From Mycobacterium sp. (GTDB taxonomy: Bacteria; Actinomycetota; Actinomycetes; Mycobacteriales; Mycobacteriaceae), in the NCBI RefSeq assembly GCF_029961025.1, contig NZ_JASBVP010000006.1:248001-312000 (forward strand): 64,000 nt of DNA, written 5' to 3'. Below the pieces are notes generated by a model. That model did no database searches. It was given only the letters and a program-made list of their open reading frames with translations, and had not been told where the DNA came from. Each line of letters begins with the position of its first letter. Within the stretch, counting starts at the first letter, position 1. Below, in pieces: positions 53,948 through 62,982 of this stretch. The position numbers and the translations under genes are program-made.

Positions 53948-55021
53948 ATGAGAACCCGTCGCGACCTTCCCGAGTCGCCGTATCTGGCCGCGGCCGCTGG
54001 CCGCAAACCCCGTTGGATACCGGTGTGGTTCATGCGTCAGGCCGGCCGCTCGCTGCCCGAATATCGGGAGCTACGCGATAAGCACGCCATGCTGGCGGCG
54101 TGCTTCGACCCGGAACTGATCTGCGAGATCACCGTGCAACCGGTCCGTCGCCACGGTGTCGATGCGGCGATCCTCTTCTCCGACATCGTGGTGCCGCTGC
54201 GCGCCGCAGGCGTCGATTTGGACATCGTCCCCGATGTCGGTCCGGTCATCGCGTCCCCGGTGCGTACCGAGGCCGATATCACTGCTTTCAGACCCCTTGA
54301 GCCGCAAGCGGTTCAGCCGGTGTCGGAGGCGGTTTCGCTGCTGGTGGGCGCACTGGGTGAGGTTCCCCTGATCGGCTTCGCCGGAGCCCCTTTCACATTG
54401 GCGTCCTATCTGGTCGAAGGCGGACCCAGCCGCCACCATGTCCGGACCAAGGCGCTGATGCTGGCCGAGCCCGCGAGCTGGCACGCGCTGATGGCGAAGC
54501 TGGCCGATTTGACCATTGCGTTCCTGCGTGTCCAGCTCGACGCCGGAGCGGACGCGTTGCAGGTGTTCGACTCATGGGCGGGAACGCTCTCGTTGGCCGA
54601 CTACCGCCGGTACGTGTTGCCGCACAGCGCACGGGTGTTTGCCGCGGTGGCCGGATACGGCGTGCCGATGACGCACTTCGGCATCGGGACCGCCGAATTG
54701 CTGGGCGCGATGTCGACGGCCCTGAAATCGGGTGAGCAGCCCGGGCCGGCGAGGGTGCTGGGGGTCGACTGGCGGACGTCGCTGACCGATGCCGCCGGCC
54801 GTGTCGAGCCGGGCACGGCGCTGCAGGGCAACCTCGACCCGGCGGTGCTGCTGGCGGGCTGGCCCGTGGTCGAGAGCGCGGCGCGCGCCGTGGTCGACGA
54901 TGGTCGTCACGCGGTCGACGCCGGTGCGGCCGGTCACATCTTCAACCTCGGGCACGGCGTGCTGCCGGAGACCGATCCGGGCATTCTGACCGACCTTGTG
55001 GCGTTGGTGCACTCGCTATGA
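53948..55021 (+). CDS. hemE: Uroporphyrinogen decarboxylase
   Basis: A 357-aa enzyme that converts uroporphyrinogen III to coproporphyrinogen III. It has the signature [16 protein letters not shown], the catalytic Asp in [16 protein letters not shown] and the second signature [20 protein letters not shown] 53948 gives the same length as in M. tuberculosis; the open frame upstream is not conserved. The stop overlaps hemY in ATGA. Together with hemY and chdC it supplies three successive steps of haem synthesis. Confidence 0.96.
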   Translation: MRTRRDLPESPYLAAAAGRKPRWIPVWFMRQAGRSLPEYRELRDKHAMLAACFDPELICEITVQPVRRHGVDAAILFSDIVVPLRAAGVDLDIVPDVGPVIASPVRTEADITAFRPLEPQAVQPVSEAVSLLVGALGEVPLIGFAGAPFTLASYLVEGGPSRHHVRTKALMLAEPASWHALMAKLADLTIAFLRVQLDAGADALQVFDSWAGTLSLADYRRYVLPHSARVFAAVAGYGVPMTHFGIGTAELLGAMSTALKSGEQPGPARVLGVDWRTSLTDAAGRVEPGTALQGNLDPAVLLAGWPVVESAARAVVDDGRHAVDAGAAGHIFNLGHGVLPETDPGILTDLVALVHSL

Positions 55022-56388
55022 CCCGCTCCTACGGCATTGTCGGCGGCGGCATCTCGGGGTTGACCGCGGCCTACCGGCTACGGGTGAGCGCCGGGGAGGA
55101 CGCGACGATCACGCTGTTCGACCCCGCCGACCGGCTCGGTGGGGTGTTACGCACCGAGAGCGTCGGCGGGCAGCCGATGGACGTGGGCGCCGAAGCGTTC
55201 GTGGTGCGCCGTCCCGAAGTTCCGGCGCTGCTGGCCGAGCTGGGGCTGTCGGACCGGCAACGGCCCACCACCGGTGCCCGGCCGCTGATCTACAGCCGGG
55301 ACCGGCTGCATCCGCTGCCACCGGACACGGTGGCCGGGATTCCGTCGTCAGCGATGTCCGTGGCCGGGCTGGTCGACGCGACGACGATCGCACGTATCGC
55401 CGGGGAACCGAGGCGTCCGCTGCGCTGGCGGCCCGGCGGTGATCCCGCCGTGGCCGCGCTGGTGGCCGAGAGGTTCGGCGAGCAGGTGGTGGCCCGGTCG
55501 GTTGATCCGCTGCTGGGCGGGGTGTATGCCGGCTCGGCTGCCAGCATCGGGCTGCGCTCGGCGGCACCGTCCGTGGCGGCCGCCCTGGATGCCGGTGCGC
55601 TCAGCTTGACCGACGCGGTCCGCCGGGCGCGGCCGAGCGGGAGCGGCGGGCTGGTGTTCGGCGCGGTGGACGGCGGCTATGGGGTGCTGGTCGACGAGTT
55701 GGTCCGGCGCAGCCGGGTGCGCTGGGTGCGGGCGGGCGTGAACAGGATCGACCGTGCCCGTACCGAGACCGGCTGGACGCTGCACGACGACACCGGTGCC
55801 CACTGGCGCGCCGACGGCGTCGTCCTGGCCGTCCCGGCCCCGCGGCTGGCCCCCCTGGTTGAGCCCGTTGCCCCGGGGACCGCGGCGGCGGCGCGCCGGA
55901 TCGCCAGCGCATCGTCGGCGGTGGTGGCGCTCGCGGTGCCCGGCGACACCCGGTTTCCCGAACACTCGGGTGTGCTGGTGGCCAGCGGCGAGCGGTTGCA
56001 CGCCAAGGCGATCACGCTGTCGTCGCGCAAGTGGGGCCGCCGCGGTGATGTGGAGCTGCTGCGGCTGTCGTTCGGGAGGTTCGGCGACGAGGTCGCTGTC
56101 AGCGTGTCCGACGGCGAGCTGCTGGACTGGGCGTTAGCCGACCTGGCCACCGTGTTCGGGGTGTCCGTCGACCCCCTCGATGCCCGCGTGCAGCGCTGGA
56201 TCGACGCGATGCCCCAGTACGGTCCCGGCCATGCCGCCGTGGTCGCCGCGGTGCGCGCCGGCCTACCGCCGACGCTGGCCGTGGCCGGCGGCTACCTCGA
56301 CGGAATCGGTGTGCCGGCCTGTATCGCGGCTGCCGGGCACGCGGTAGCCCGCGTGGTGAGGGAGGTTGCGGCGTGCGTGGCACGATAG
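55018..56388 (+). CDS. hemY: Coproporphyrinogen III oxidase (HemY/CgoX)
   Basis: A 456-aa FAD enzyme. The dinucleotide-binding motif [16 protein letters not shown] is at the start, and the C-terminal FAD segment [20 protein letters not shown] is intact. It was long called protoporphyrinogen oxidase; in Gram-positive bacteria and actinobacteria, where ChdC is present, it oxidises coproporphyrinogen III to coproporphyrin III. The ATG overlaps the hemE stop, and chdC starts five bases after its end, so the three genes form a tight operon. Confidence 0.94.
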   Translation: MTRSYGIVGGGISGLTAAYRLRVSAGEDATITLFDPADRLGGVLRTESVGGQPMDVGAEAFVVRRPEVPALLAELGLSDRQRPTTGARPLIYSRDRLHPLPPDTVAGIPSSAMSVAGLVDATTIARIAGEPRRPLRWRPGGDPAVAALVAERFGEQVVARSVDPLLGGVYAGSAASIGLRSAAPSVAAALDAGALSLTDAVRRARPSGSGGLVFGAVDGGYGVLVDELVRRSRVRWVRAGVNRIDRARTETGWTLHDDTGAHWRADGVVLAVPAPRLAPLVEPVAPGTAAAARRIASASSAVVALAVPGDTRFPEHSGVLVASGERLHAKAITLSSRKWGRRGDVELLRLSFGRFGDEVAVSVSDGELLDWALADLATVFGVSVDPLDARVQRWIDAMPQYGPGHAAVVAAVRAGLPPTLAVAGGYLDGIGVPACIAAAGHAVARVVREVAACVAR

Positions 56389-56392
56389 AGCC

Positions 56393-57088
56393 ATGGCCCG
56401 CTTGGACTACGACGCCCTCAACGCCACGCTGCGCTATGTGATGTTTTCGGTGTTTTCCGTGCGCCCGGGTGTGCTGGGGGCCGAGCGCGCCACGATCATC
56501 GATGAGACCGCCACCTTCCTCAAGCAGCAGGAGGAACGCGGCGTGGTGGTGCGCGGGCTCTACGACGTCGCGGGTTTGCGCGCGGACGCCGATTTCATGG
56601 TCTGGACGCACGCCGAACCGGTGGAGGCGCTGCAAGCGGCCTACAAGGATTTCCGGCGCACCACCACATTGGGACGGGCCTGCACACCGGTGTGGAGCAG
56701 TGTGGCGTTGCATCGGCCGGCGGAGTTCAACAAAAGCCACATCCCGGCGTTTCTTGCCGGCGAGGAGCCGGGCGCCTACATCTGCGTATATCCGTTTGTG
56801 CGGTCCTATGAGTGGTACCTGCTGCCCGAGGAGGAACGTCGCCGCATGCTCGCCGAACACGGCATGGCCGCCCGCGAGTACAAGGAGGTGCGAGCCAACA
56901 CCGTTCCGGCGTTCGCGCTGGGCGACTACGAGTGGATCCTGGCGTTCGAGGCTCCCGAGTTGCACCGCATCGTCGACCTGATGCGCGACTTGCGCGCCAC
57001 CGACGCTCGGCGCCACACCCGTGCGGAGACACCGTTTTTCACCGGACCCCGGGTGTCGGTGGAGCAGCTGGTGGCCGCACTGCCGTGA
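56393..57088 (+). CDS. chdC: Coproheme decarboxylase ChdC (HemQ)
   Basis: A 231-aa chlorite-dismutase-fold protein that decarboxylates Fe-coproporphyrin III to haem b with peroxide. The family segments are [31 protein letters not shown], the catalytic-Tyr region [12 protein letters not shown]-like (here [17 protein letters not shown]) and the haem-His region [18 protein letters not shown] 56393 gives 231 residues as in M. tuberculosis. It completes the coproporphyrin-dependent branch; ferrochelatase is encoded elsewhere. Confidence 0.95.
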   Translation: MARLDYDALNATLRYVMFSVFSVRPGVLGAERATIIDETATFLKQQEERGVVVRGLYDVAGLRADADFMVWTHAEPVEALQAAYKDFRRTTTLGRACTPVWSSVALHRPAEFNKSHIPAFLAGEEPGAYICVYPFVRSYEWYLLPEEERRRMLAEHGMAAREYKEVRANTVPAFALGDYEWILAFEAPELHRIVDLMRDLRATDARRHTRAETPFFTGPRVSVEQLVAALP

Positions 57089-57106
57089 TGCCCCGAGATG
57101 GTCTCG

Positions 57107-57169
57107 TCGCGAGAGTGCAACTAGCGACGGTGTCTCTCGCGAAACGCGTCGATAGTTGCACTCTCGCGA
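57107..57169. repeat. 17-bp inverted repeat between chdC and msrB
   Basis: TCGCGAGAGTGCAACTA and TAGTTGCACTCTCGCGA are perfect complements separated by 29 bases. They fill the 99-base gap between two convergent genes and could end both transcripts. GCGAGAGTGCAA-like motifs are scattered in many mycobacterial genomes, so this may belong to a dispersed repeat family. Confidence 0.72.
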
Positions 57170-57187
57170 GATACGTGAGATAGGACC

Positions 57188-57607
57188 TCAGGACGGCACG
57201 AAACGCAGGCTGATCGAGTTGATGCAATAGCGCACGTCCGTCGGTGTCGGGTACCCTTCGCCGGCGAACACATGGCCCAGGTGGCTATGACAGCCGGCAC
57301 ACAGGACTTCGGTGCGCATCATGCCCATCGAACGGTCGGGGCGCAGAATAACCGCATCCGAACTCGACGGGTCGAAGAATGAGGGCCAGCCGCAATGCGA
57401 TTCGAACTTTTCGGTGCTGCGGAACAATTCGGCGCCACAGGCCCGGCACAGGTAGATTCCCGCGGTCGTGGTGTCGGTGTACTCGCCGGTGAAGGGCCGC
57501 TCGGTGCCGGCACGGCGCAGCACGGCGAACTCCTCGGGGGTGAGTTTTTGACGCCACTCCTCGTCGGTGAGTTGTATCCGCGGGGGCGGTAAACCCTCGG
57601 CACTCAT
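57188..57607 (-). CDS. msrB: Peptide methionine-R-sulfoxide reductase MsrB
   Basis: A 139-aa repair enzyme that reduces methionine-R-sulfoxide. The structural zinc ligands are two CxxC pairs (CRACGAELF and CAGCHSHLGHVF), and the catalytic cysteine is in DVRYCINSISLRF. The recognition segment ESHCGWPSFFDP is intact. ATG 57607 overlaps the aftC stop, so msrB is translated with aftC. Confidence 0.96.
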   Translation of the reverse strand: MSAEGLPPPRIQLTDEEWRQKLTPEEFAVLRRAGTERPFTGEYTDTTTAGIYLCRACGAELFRSTEKFESHCGWPSFFDPSSSDAVILRPDRSMGMMRTEVLCAGCHSHLGHVFAGEGYPTPTDVRYCINSISLRFVPS

Positions 57608-58911
57608 GTGCCCACGTTAGCGCTTGTGTTGCCGGGTAGCAGCCACGCCGGATCGATGCCGCTGTCCAGCCGGTTCTCGGCCCTGGCGTCCAGGTAGCGG
57701 AAGCAGAGCACGCAGCACACCACGATCAGCAGCAGCGACCAGCCATAGGTGATCTTGAGGTATTCCAGCGCCCGGCCGTATCGCATCCAGTTGAAGAGCA
57801 GCCAGCGGTCCAGTGTCATAAACCCGTAGATTCCCAGCCAGGCCGGCCAGTTGCGGATCACCGAGTTGGGCAGCACCACGGTCATCAGGAACGGGAACAG
57901 CATCATCGAGTAGTAGCCCTGGGCCAATGGCAGCGTCAGCCAGGACCACAGCAGCAGCACACCCGAGGAGGTGGTGAACCAAAACAGCGGGTCGCGGGTG
58001 CGGTAGTAGCGGTAGAGCAGCCACAAGCAGCCGATGGCGATCACGGTAAACAGGATTCGCAGGAACACGATCAGCCAGGTGGGCAGGCCAAAGTACACAC
58101 CGTTGCCCCCGATCGAGCTGTTGAAGTAGTCACGGGTGCTGCGGATGTAGGGCAGGGTGCGGGTGAAGAAGTCCTGCGGGTCACTGACCAATGGCCATGC
58201 CGCCACGTTGAACACCACCGGCACCACCACGGCGGCCACCACCGCCCGCCACTGGCGGTTGAGCAGCGGCAGCAGCAATAGCGGCAGCAGCAACGGTTTG
58301 ACCACCAGCGTCAGCCCGACCGCGATGCCGGCCCACCACTGACGGCTGACCCGGTTTGTCGCGCAGTCGTCGAGCAGCCAGCGCAAAAACAGCACCTCGA
58401 GTAGCAGGACGCAGCCGTTGATGTTGGTGAACACCAACGTATTGGTCACGCTCTCGGTGCAGAACATGGCCAGCAGCAGCGCCGGAGCCGCCACCGAGCT
58501 CAGTGTGAACCCGAACAACCGCAGCAGCAGATAGGCGGCAACCACAATCGCCACCACGTTGCAGAAGATGAACAGGTAGCGCGACACCGTGAACGACAGG
58601 AAGCCGAACGGCGCCATGATCAGTGTGCCGCCGGGCGGGTACAGGTAGTGCGGGTCGACGTAGTCGAAATGCTCGTTGTAGATGTCCCAGCCGTGCCGGA
58701 AGTTCAGCACCGCCCGGTAGACCGGTTTGAAGTCGTCGGTGATGTTGCCGTTGGTGGTCAGCACGATGCTGCGGTGGATCACCGACATGATGGCTATCGG
58801 CCACAGCGCCGACCGCAGTACCGTGGCGGCGCTCGGTGCACGGGTACGGGGACGAAACGCGGCCAGCGCGGAATCGCGTATGCCGGTGCGGATTAACTCA
58901 GCTGTCGCCAC
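57604..58911 (-). CDS. aftC: Alpha-(1->3)-arabinofuranosyltransferase AftC
   Basis: A 435-aa GT-C membrane enzyme (GT87/DUF2029 fold) with about ten helices. The first extracytoplasmic loop holds the acidic motif TNGNITDDFKPVYRAVLNF, and YVDPHYLYPPGGTL follows. It uses decaprenyl-phosphoryl-arabinose to introduce alpha-1,3 branches into arabinogalactan and lipoarabinomannan. The GTG start at 58911 gives the family length. It precedes msrB with an overlap of four bases. Confidence 0.94.
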   Translation of the reverse strand: MATAELIRTGIRDSALAAFRPRTRAPSAATVLRSALWPIAIMSVIHRSIVLTTNGNITDDFKPVYRAVLNFRHGWDIYNEHFDYVDPHYLYPPGGTLIMAPFGFLSFTVSRYLFIFCNVVAIVVAAYLLLRLFGFTLSSVAAPALLLAMFCTESVTNTLVFTNINGCVLLLEVLFLRWLLDDCATNRVSRQWWAGIAVGLTLVVKPLLLPLLLLPLLNRQWRAVVAAVVVPVVFNVAAWPLVSDPQDFFTRTLPYIRSTRDYFNSSIGGNGVYFGLPTWLIVFLRILFTVIAIGCLWLLYRYYRTRDPLFWFTTSSGVLLLWSWLTLPLAQGYYSMMLFPFLMTVVLPNSVIRNWPAWLGIYGFMTLDRWLLFNWMRYGRALEYLKITYGWSLLLIVVCCVLCFRYLDARAENRLDSGIDPAWLLPGNTSANVGT

Positions 58912-58964
58912 CAGCGCACACTACACCGCGGCAGCTGGCCGCCGAAAACCCGGAAACCGAAGCC

Positions 58965-60524
58965 TCAGGCGGGGCAGTAGGTGTCGGTTCGGGGCAGCGT
59001 GCCGCTGTCCAGGTAGCCGATCAACGGTGGCACCGCACAGGGGGAATAGATGCTGGCGCCGTGGCCGATGCCCTGCCACATCACCCGCTTGCTGGCCGTG
59101 CCCGCGTTGATGACGATGGCGGCCGTCGCGGCAACCCCTTGTGAGCCGACGATCGGGTCGTTCTGCACGCCCAGCAACAACACGTCGATCTTGAGGTTCT
59201 TCGGCGGTTGCGGCGCAGCGGCACTCGGCCAGTGGATGCAGTCGGTCAGTCCGAGCGCGCCGACGGCGCCGAACTGCGGATAGAGCTTGCCCCAGGCGAC
59301 CACCAGTTGGCGAATCCGGTCCGGGGTGGGGCGGTTGAGGGAGTCGCTGCACGTGTTGATGAACTGACCATCCGTGCCCCGCAGGGATTCGGCCCGGTTG
59401 ATCAGGCTGGTCAGCAGATTGGTATCACCGGAGCGGGCGGTGGCCAGCGCACGCGCCAAATCCAGGGTGGCACCGACGCGGTCGCCGACGGGGAAACCCA
59501 AAGCGGTGGTGATGGCATTGGCTACCGACGCCACCGACGCACCCGCGGGGCCGTGCCCGGTTCGGGCGGCGGCCAGGAGCGAGTCGACGGCGCCCCTGGG
59601 GTCGGGACCCAGCGGGCAGTCGAGCGCCGCGCACTGCGCCGCGAACGCGGCGAGCGCCGCCTGCTCGCCCTGGACCTGTTGCTCGGCAGCGTTTTCGGCG
59701 CCCACGTCCAACGCCACCGGCGAGTCGAGGATCAGCCTGGCCACATTGGCGGGATGCAAACCGGCGTAGGTCAGCGCAATCTGGGCCCCATTGCCGACAC
59801 CGATCAACGCGAGTGCGGGCACATCCCAGATACTGCGCAGGCGCTCGACATCGGTGGCGGCATGCTGGTTGTCGTAGGCGGAGTCGCCGGGCGCAATGGT
59901 ATCGGTGCAACTGGTGGTGGCCTTCTCGGTGACGTCGCTGAGGTTGGCGACCTGGTCGTCACCCGGCTCGAATTGCGCCTCATCGCGCATCAGTTCACGG
60001 TCGATGGGATCGCGACAGTCCACCGAACTCGACATGCCCATGCCCCGCCGGTCGACGGCCACGATGGGGTGGCTGCGCAGCACGTCGGCGCCCGCGTGGG
60101 ATAGCCAGACCGGCAGCTGGACCGACGACGGCAGATCCGAGCCGGTGGTGAACACCAGCGGGCCGGCCGCGGGCGGGGTCTGATCCGAGCGGGCGCGAAC
60201 CACGCCGATGCTCAGTGTCCCGGCCGCGCCGTTGGCCGGGTCGAGGTCGGCATCGTAGCTGGCGCAGTCCAGGTGCACACCCGGCGCCACGGGGACCGCC
60301 GCGCCCCCGAACACCCGCGACGTGCAGTCCCGCCAGGACAGGTCGTTCTTCGGCGCCGCGATTGGCGGTGGCCCGCTCGCCGGCGGCGTGGTGGTGACCC
60401 GCGCGTGCGGGCGGGCGCCGGAATTGGTGGCGAATCGCGGGTCTGCGGCCAGGCCCGGGACGCAACCGGCGAGCAGCCCAGCCACCGACATCACGACCAG
60501 TGCGGGCATGGCGTGCCGACCCAT
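58965..60524 (-). CDS. Secreted alpha/beta-hydrolase-like lipoprotein (Rv2672 homologue)
   Basis: A 519-aa protein with a signal peptide and lipobox (VMSVAGLLAGC, Cys acylated). The mature part resembles the tripeptidyl-aminopeptidase/SlpD-E hydrolases: HPIVAVDRRGMGMSS, then the elbow region PALALIGVGNGAQIALTYAG, and a C-terminal TAP-like domain with LLLGVQNDPIVGSQG and GIGHGASIYSPC. The nucleophile position, normally Gly-x-Ser-x-Gly, reads Gly-Val-Gly-Asn-Gly, so the catalytic serine is missing. Eight cysteines in the mature part suggest disulfides. ATG 60524 is preferred (AGGGTGG upstream); GTG 60533 is possible. It may bind rather than cleave peptides. Confidence 0.87.
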   Translation of the reverse strand: MGRHAMPALVVMSVAGLLAGCVPGLAADPRFATNSGARPHARVTTTPPASGPPPIAAPKNDLSWRDCTSRVFGGAAVPVAPGVHLDCASYDADLDPANGAAGTLSIGVVRARSDQTPPAAGPLVFTTGSDLPSSVQLPVWLSHAGADVLRSHPIVAVDRRGMGMSSSVDCRDPIDRELMRDEAQFEPGDDQVANLSDVTEKATTSCTDTIAPGDSAYDNQHAATDVERLRSIWDVPALALIGVGNGAQIALTYAGLHPANVARLILDSPVALDVGAENAAEQQVQGEQAALAAFAAQCAALDCPLGPDPRGAVDSLLAAARTGHGPAGASVASVANAITTALGFPVGDRVGATLDLARALATARSGDTNLLTSLINRAESLRGTDGQFINTCSDSLNRPTPDRIRQLVVAWGKLYPQFGAVGALGLTDCIHWPSAAAPQPPKNLKIDVLLLGVQNDPIVGSQGVAATAAIVINAGTASKRVMWQGIGHGASIYSPCAVPPLIGYLDSGTLPRTDTYCPA

Positions 60525-60548
60525 GCCGACCACCCTAGCGATCGGGGA

Positions 60549-61355
60549 TCAGGACCGTGGGCGCCCGACCGTGACGTAACGGGTGTACAGATAGCCGGCT
60601 TCGTCGGTGAGCACGTGCCGACAGTGCATTCGGGTCGGCATCCGGCCCGGGGCCGTCGCCATGGGCGTGAGGCGCTGCGTTTGCCCGCCGACGATCACCG
60701 GGGCGATCGTCAAACACAGCTCGTCGAGCAGGTCCCGGTCGACGAAAGCGCTAAGCAGCATCGGGCCGCCTTCGGTCAGCACCCGGCGCAGGCCGCGACT
60801 TTCCAGCGCGACGAGGATGGCGGCTTCATCGACGGCCGTCGCATCCTCGCCGGAGCAGGCGATGACGTCGGCGAGACCGGCAAGCCGGCGGCGTGTTTCG
60901 GCGGCGGCGGCGGTGCTGGTCAACACCAGCGGCGCTACCTCGGTGCGGGTGAATACCGGCAGATCGCGATCGAGGCGACCCGAGCCGGTGACGATCGCCA
61001 GCGGCGGAACCTCGGTTTGGCCGCGAGTCTGCCGGCGCTGACGCTGGGCGATACTCGGGCGAGCCCCGGAGTAGTTCTCGATCCGCACGGTGCCCGCGCC
61101 GACCAGGATGACGTCGGCCAGCTCGCGTAACAGGTGAAACACCAGCCGATCGCCCGAGCCCCCGAGGCCGCCGGTGGTGCCCTTGACGGCAGCGGCGCCG
61201 TCAAGGCTGGTGATCATGTTCGCCCGCAGCCAAATGCCGCGATGTTCGGCCGGGTAGTCGTAAAGCGCAAGCAGTTCGGCGTCGTCGAGCTCGCGGACCG
61301 CGCCCAGCAGGCTGAGCTTGCCCCCTTCGGTGTGGCCGGTGTCAGGGTCGGGCAT
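60549..61355 (-). CDS. ribD: RibD C-terminal-like reductase (Rv2671 homologue)
   Basis: A 268-aa stand-alone reductase domain of the RibD/dihydrofolate-reductase-like fold. It has RANMITSLDGAAAVKGTTGG, the NADPH-binding LRELADVILVGAGTVRIENY and LRRVLTEGGPMLLSAFVDRD. No deaminase domain is present. The M. tuberculosis homologue can reduce dihydrofolate in vitro and confers para-aminosalicylic acid resistance when overexpressed, so a pterin or flavin precursor is the substrate class. ATG 61355 fits family length; a GTG lies further upstream. It follows the lipoprotein region on the same strand. Confidence 0.88.
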   Translation of the reverse strand: MPDPDTGHTEGGKLSLLGAVRELDDAELLALYDYPAEHRGIWLRANMITSLDGAAAVKGTTGGLGGSGDRLVFHLLRELADVILVGAGTVRIENYSGARPSIAQRQRRQTRGQTEVPPLAIVTGSGRLDRDLPVFTRTEVAPLVLTSTAAAAETRRRLAGLADVIACSGEDATAVDEAAILVALESRGLRRVLTEGGPMLLSAFVDRDLLDELCLTIAPVIVGGQTQRLTPMATAPGRMPTRMHCRHVLTDEAGYLYTRYVTVGRPRS

Positions 61356-61429
61356 GAGCACGATTGGAGCACGCCGCGATGGCGTCGGTACGCACGCCCC
61401 CGGCAGCGGTGGACACCGCCGGAGCCGGG

Positions 61430-62026
61430 TCATCCGGCAGGGTCGAAGACGCGCACCATGAGGTAATCGTCTTCGACACCGCTGCCCAGCCGAAACCTCC
61501 TGGTGCCGCAGACGGTAAAGCCGTGCTTGGCATAGAAGCGTTGGGCGCGCCGGTTGTGCTGGTTAACGCCCAGCCAGACACAACGCGCGGACCACCGGGT
61601 TGCACCGCGGAGCGCGGCGTCCATCAGCGCCGTCGATACCCCCTGACCGTGATAGTCCGGCAGCACGTACATTTTCGAAAGCTCGACCGCGGGGCGCAGG
61701 CCAACCGCCCGGGCTACCTCGGCATTTTCGGCGGCGCCGCGAACGAGCATGGCATAGCCGATGATTCGATGCTCGTGCTGTGCGGTGAAAATCAACCGCC
61801 CGGGGTCGTTCAGGTATCCGGTGAAGCGCTCGGCGGAAAGGTTCGCCGCGATAAATGAGGCGATGTTCTCCGCGGTCACCGACGGCGGACACGCCAGTGG
61901 AAAGGTTCGGGCCGCGATCGCCGCCAGCTCTTCGGTGTCGACAAAACCCCCGGTGGCGACAAAACCCCCGGTGGCGACAAAACCCCCGGTGGCGACGTGG
62001 CCCCCGGTGGCGAGGTGCACCGTCAC
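61430..62026 (-). CDS. GNAT-family N-acetyltransferase with an N-terminal repeat (Rv2669 homologue)
   Basis: A 198-aa acetyltransferase. The GNAT core runs from DTEELAAIAARTFPLACPPS to the acetyl-CoA site ELSKMYVLPDYHGQGVSTAL, then WLGVNQHNRRAQRFYAKHGF. The substrate is unknown. The N-terminus is unusual: the peptide VATGGF is repeated three times after a degenerate LATGGH copy, encoded by an 18-base DNA repeat. The start is uncertain: GTG 62026 or GTG 62020, just before the repeats, or ATG 62080, which adds 18 residues; none has a good ribosome-binding site. M. tuberculosis Rv2669 (156 aa) lacks this extension as far as I recall. Confidence 0.83.
   Translation of the reverse strand: MTVHLATGGHVATGGFVATGGFVATGGFVDTEELAAIAARTFPLACPPSVTAENIASFIAANLSAERFTGYLNDPGRLIFTAQHEHRIIGYAMLVRGAAENAEVARAVGLRPAVELSKMYVLPDYHGQGVSTALMDAALRGATRWSARCVWLGVNQHNRRAQRFYAKHGFTVCGTRRFRLGSGVEDDYLMVRVFDPAG
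61943..62014. repeat. 18-bp tandem repeat inside the GNAT gene
   Basis: Three identical 18-base units (GTGGCGACAAAACCCCCG on the plus strand) plus one degenerate unit encode VATGGF repeats in frame. Copy-number change would keep the frame. Confidence 0.85.
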
Positions 62027-62118
62027 CGCCGGCGGTGGGTCGCCCGGATCCCGCCCGCGAAGCCTCGCGTCCCGGTTCATCTCCGGGTGCGTCACGGGTT
62101 GTTCGGCATCCACTGCGG

Positions 62119-62727
62119 CTAGGCCGCTTCCAGGTCCAGCAGCGCCGCCTTCGCCCGGGCTCCGCCGGCGTACTGACCGGGCGAACCGTCCGAGCGCACC
62201 ACCCGGTGACACCCGATGACCACCGGCAACGGGTTGTGCGCGCATGCCGTGCCCACCGCACGGGCCGCGCCGGGATGGCCGACGGCGGCGGCCACGCGCG
62301 CGTAGCTTTCGCGCTGCCCGTAGCCGATGCCGCGCAGGTGCTCGATGACGGTGCGCCGAAAGCCCGTTACCAGGCGAAGGTCGATCGGCAGTTCGAAGTA
62401 TTTTCGCTGTCGGACGAAATACTCCTCGAGCTGGCGGGCGGCGGCGTCCAGCCGCGCCGGGGCGCATCGGATGCGCGGGCCGACTGAGTGTGCGAGCGCG
62501 GTCAGCACGGCGGCGTGGTCTTCGACGTCGTAGGCGACCCGCAGCAGTCCGGTGTCGGTGGCCGCCAGCAGCAGCACACCCACCGGGGTGTCGACGGTGC
62601 GGTAGGCGATGTCGAACAGGCCGTCATCGTCGGCGCTGCGTTCCAGCCTGGTGTGCAGCCTGACCAATGCAGGGGTTTCATCTGCGACAGCGGGATCTGC
62701 AACAGCGGGAAAGCTTAAGCGGTTCAT
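62119..62727 (-). CDS. Ogt-type O6-alkylguanine-DNA alkyltransferase-like protein
   Basis: A 202-aa protein. The N-terminal domain spans IAYRTVDTPVGVLLLAATDT, and the DNA-binding/active-site domain has FRRTVIEHLRGIGYGQRESY and HPGAARAVGTACAHNPLPVV. The cysteine of the active-site motif is present, but the motif reads GCHRVV instead of PCHRVV. Suicide repair of O6-alkylguanine is likely from the fold, but the Pro-to-Gly change is at a normally fixed position. The well-known mycobacterial ogt lies at another locus, so this is a paralogue. ATG 62727 follows GAGGA by 10 bases. Confidence 0.85.
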   Translation of the reverse strand: MNRLSFPAVADPAVADETPALVRLHTRLERSADDDGLFDIAYRTVDTPVGVLLLAATDTGLLRVAYDVEDHAAVLTALAHSVGPRIRCAPARLDAAARQLEEYFVRQRKYFELPIDLRLVTGFRRTVIEHLRGIGYGQRESYARVAAAVGHPGAARAVGTACAHNPLPVVIGCHRVVRSDGSPGQYAGGARAKAALLDLEAA

Positions 62728-62884
62728 GATGTTTCGTTCCTCGGATAGGTGCGGAGGGGCGTCTTGATGCCGCCGGCGGCGGTCCGGCGGCATCGAGGCC
62801 GCGCCGGTGCGTAATCGTGACCCTGCCAGGCCTCGACGATAGTGCCGGCGGGCGGTTGTGGGTAGCTGCGTCAAGCCGACACAA

Positions 62885-62950
62885 CCTTTGCCGTAGACCT
62901 TTGCCGTAGACCTTTGCCGTAGACCTTTGCCGTAGACCTTTGCTGTAGGC
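62885..62950. repeat. 13-bp minisatellite, five copies
   Basis: The unit CCTTTGCCGTAGA is repeated five times head to tail, the last copy with one substitution, in the gap between clpC2 and the Ogt paralogue. Spacing is constant with no spacers, so it is not a CRISPR. Confidence 0.9.
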
Positions 62951-62982
62951 GCCGCGGGCCGCCGCTGTGCGAGATGGCACCG

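Noticed and set aside
59208-60104. 298-codon plus-strand frame opposite the lipoprotein hydrolase gene
   Set aside because: Gly/Arg/His-rich shadow; the reverse-strand protein has a lipobox and family motifs.
61943-62014. CRISPR-like array in the GNAT gene
   Set aside because: Contiguous in-frame coding repeat without spacers.
62885-62950. CRISPR-like array
   Set aside because: The 13-base units are directly adjacent, with no spacers and no cas genes nearby; it is a minisatellite.
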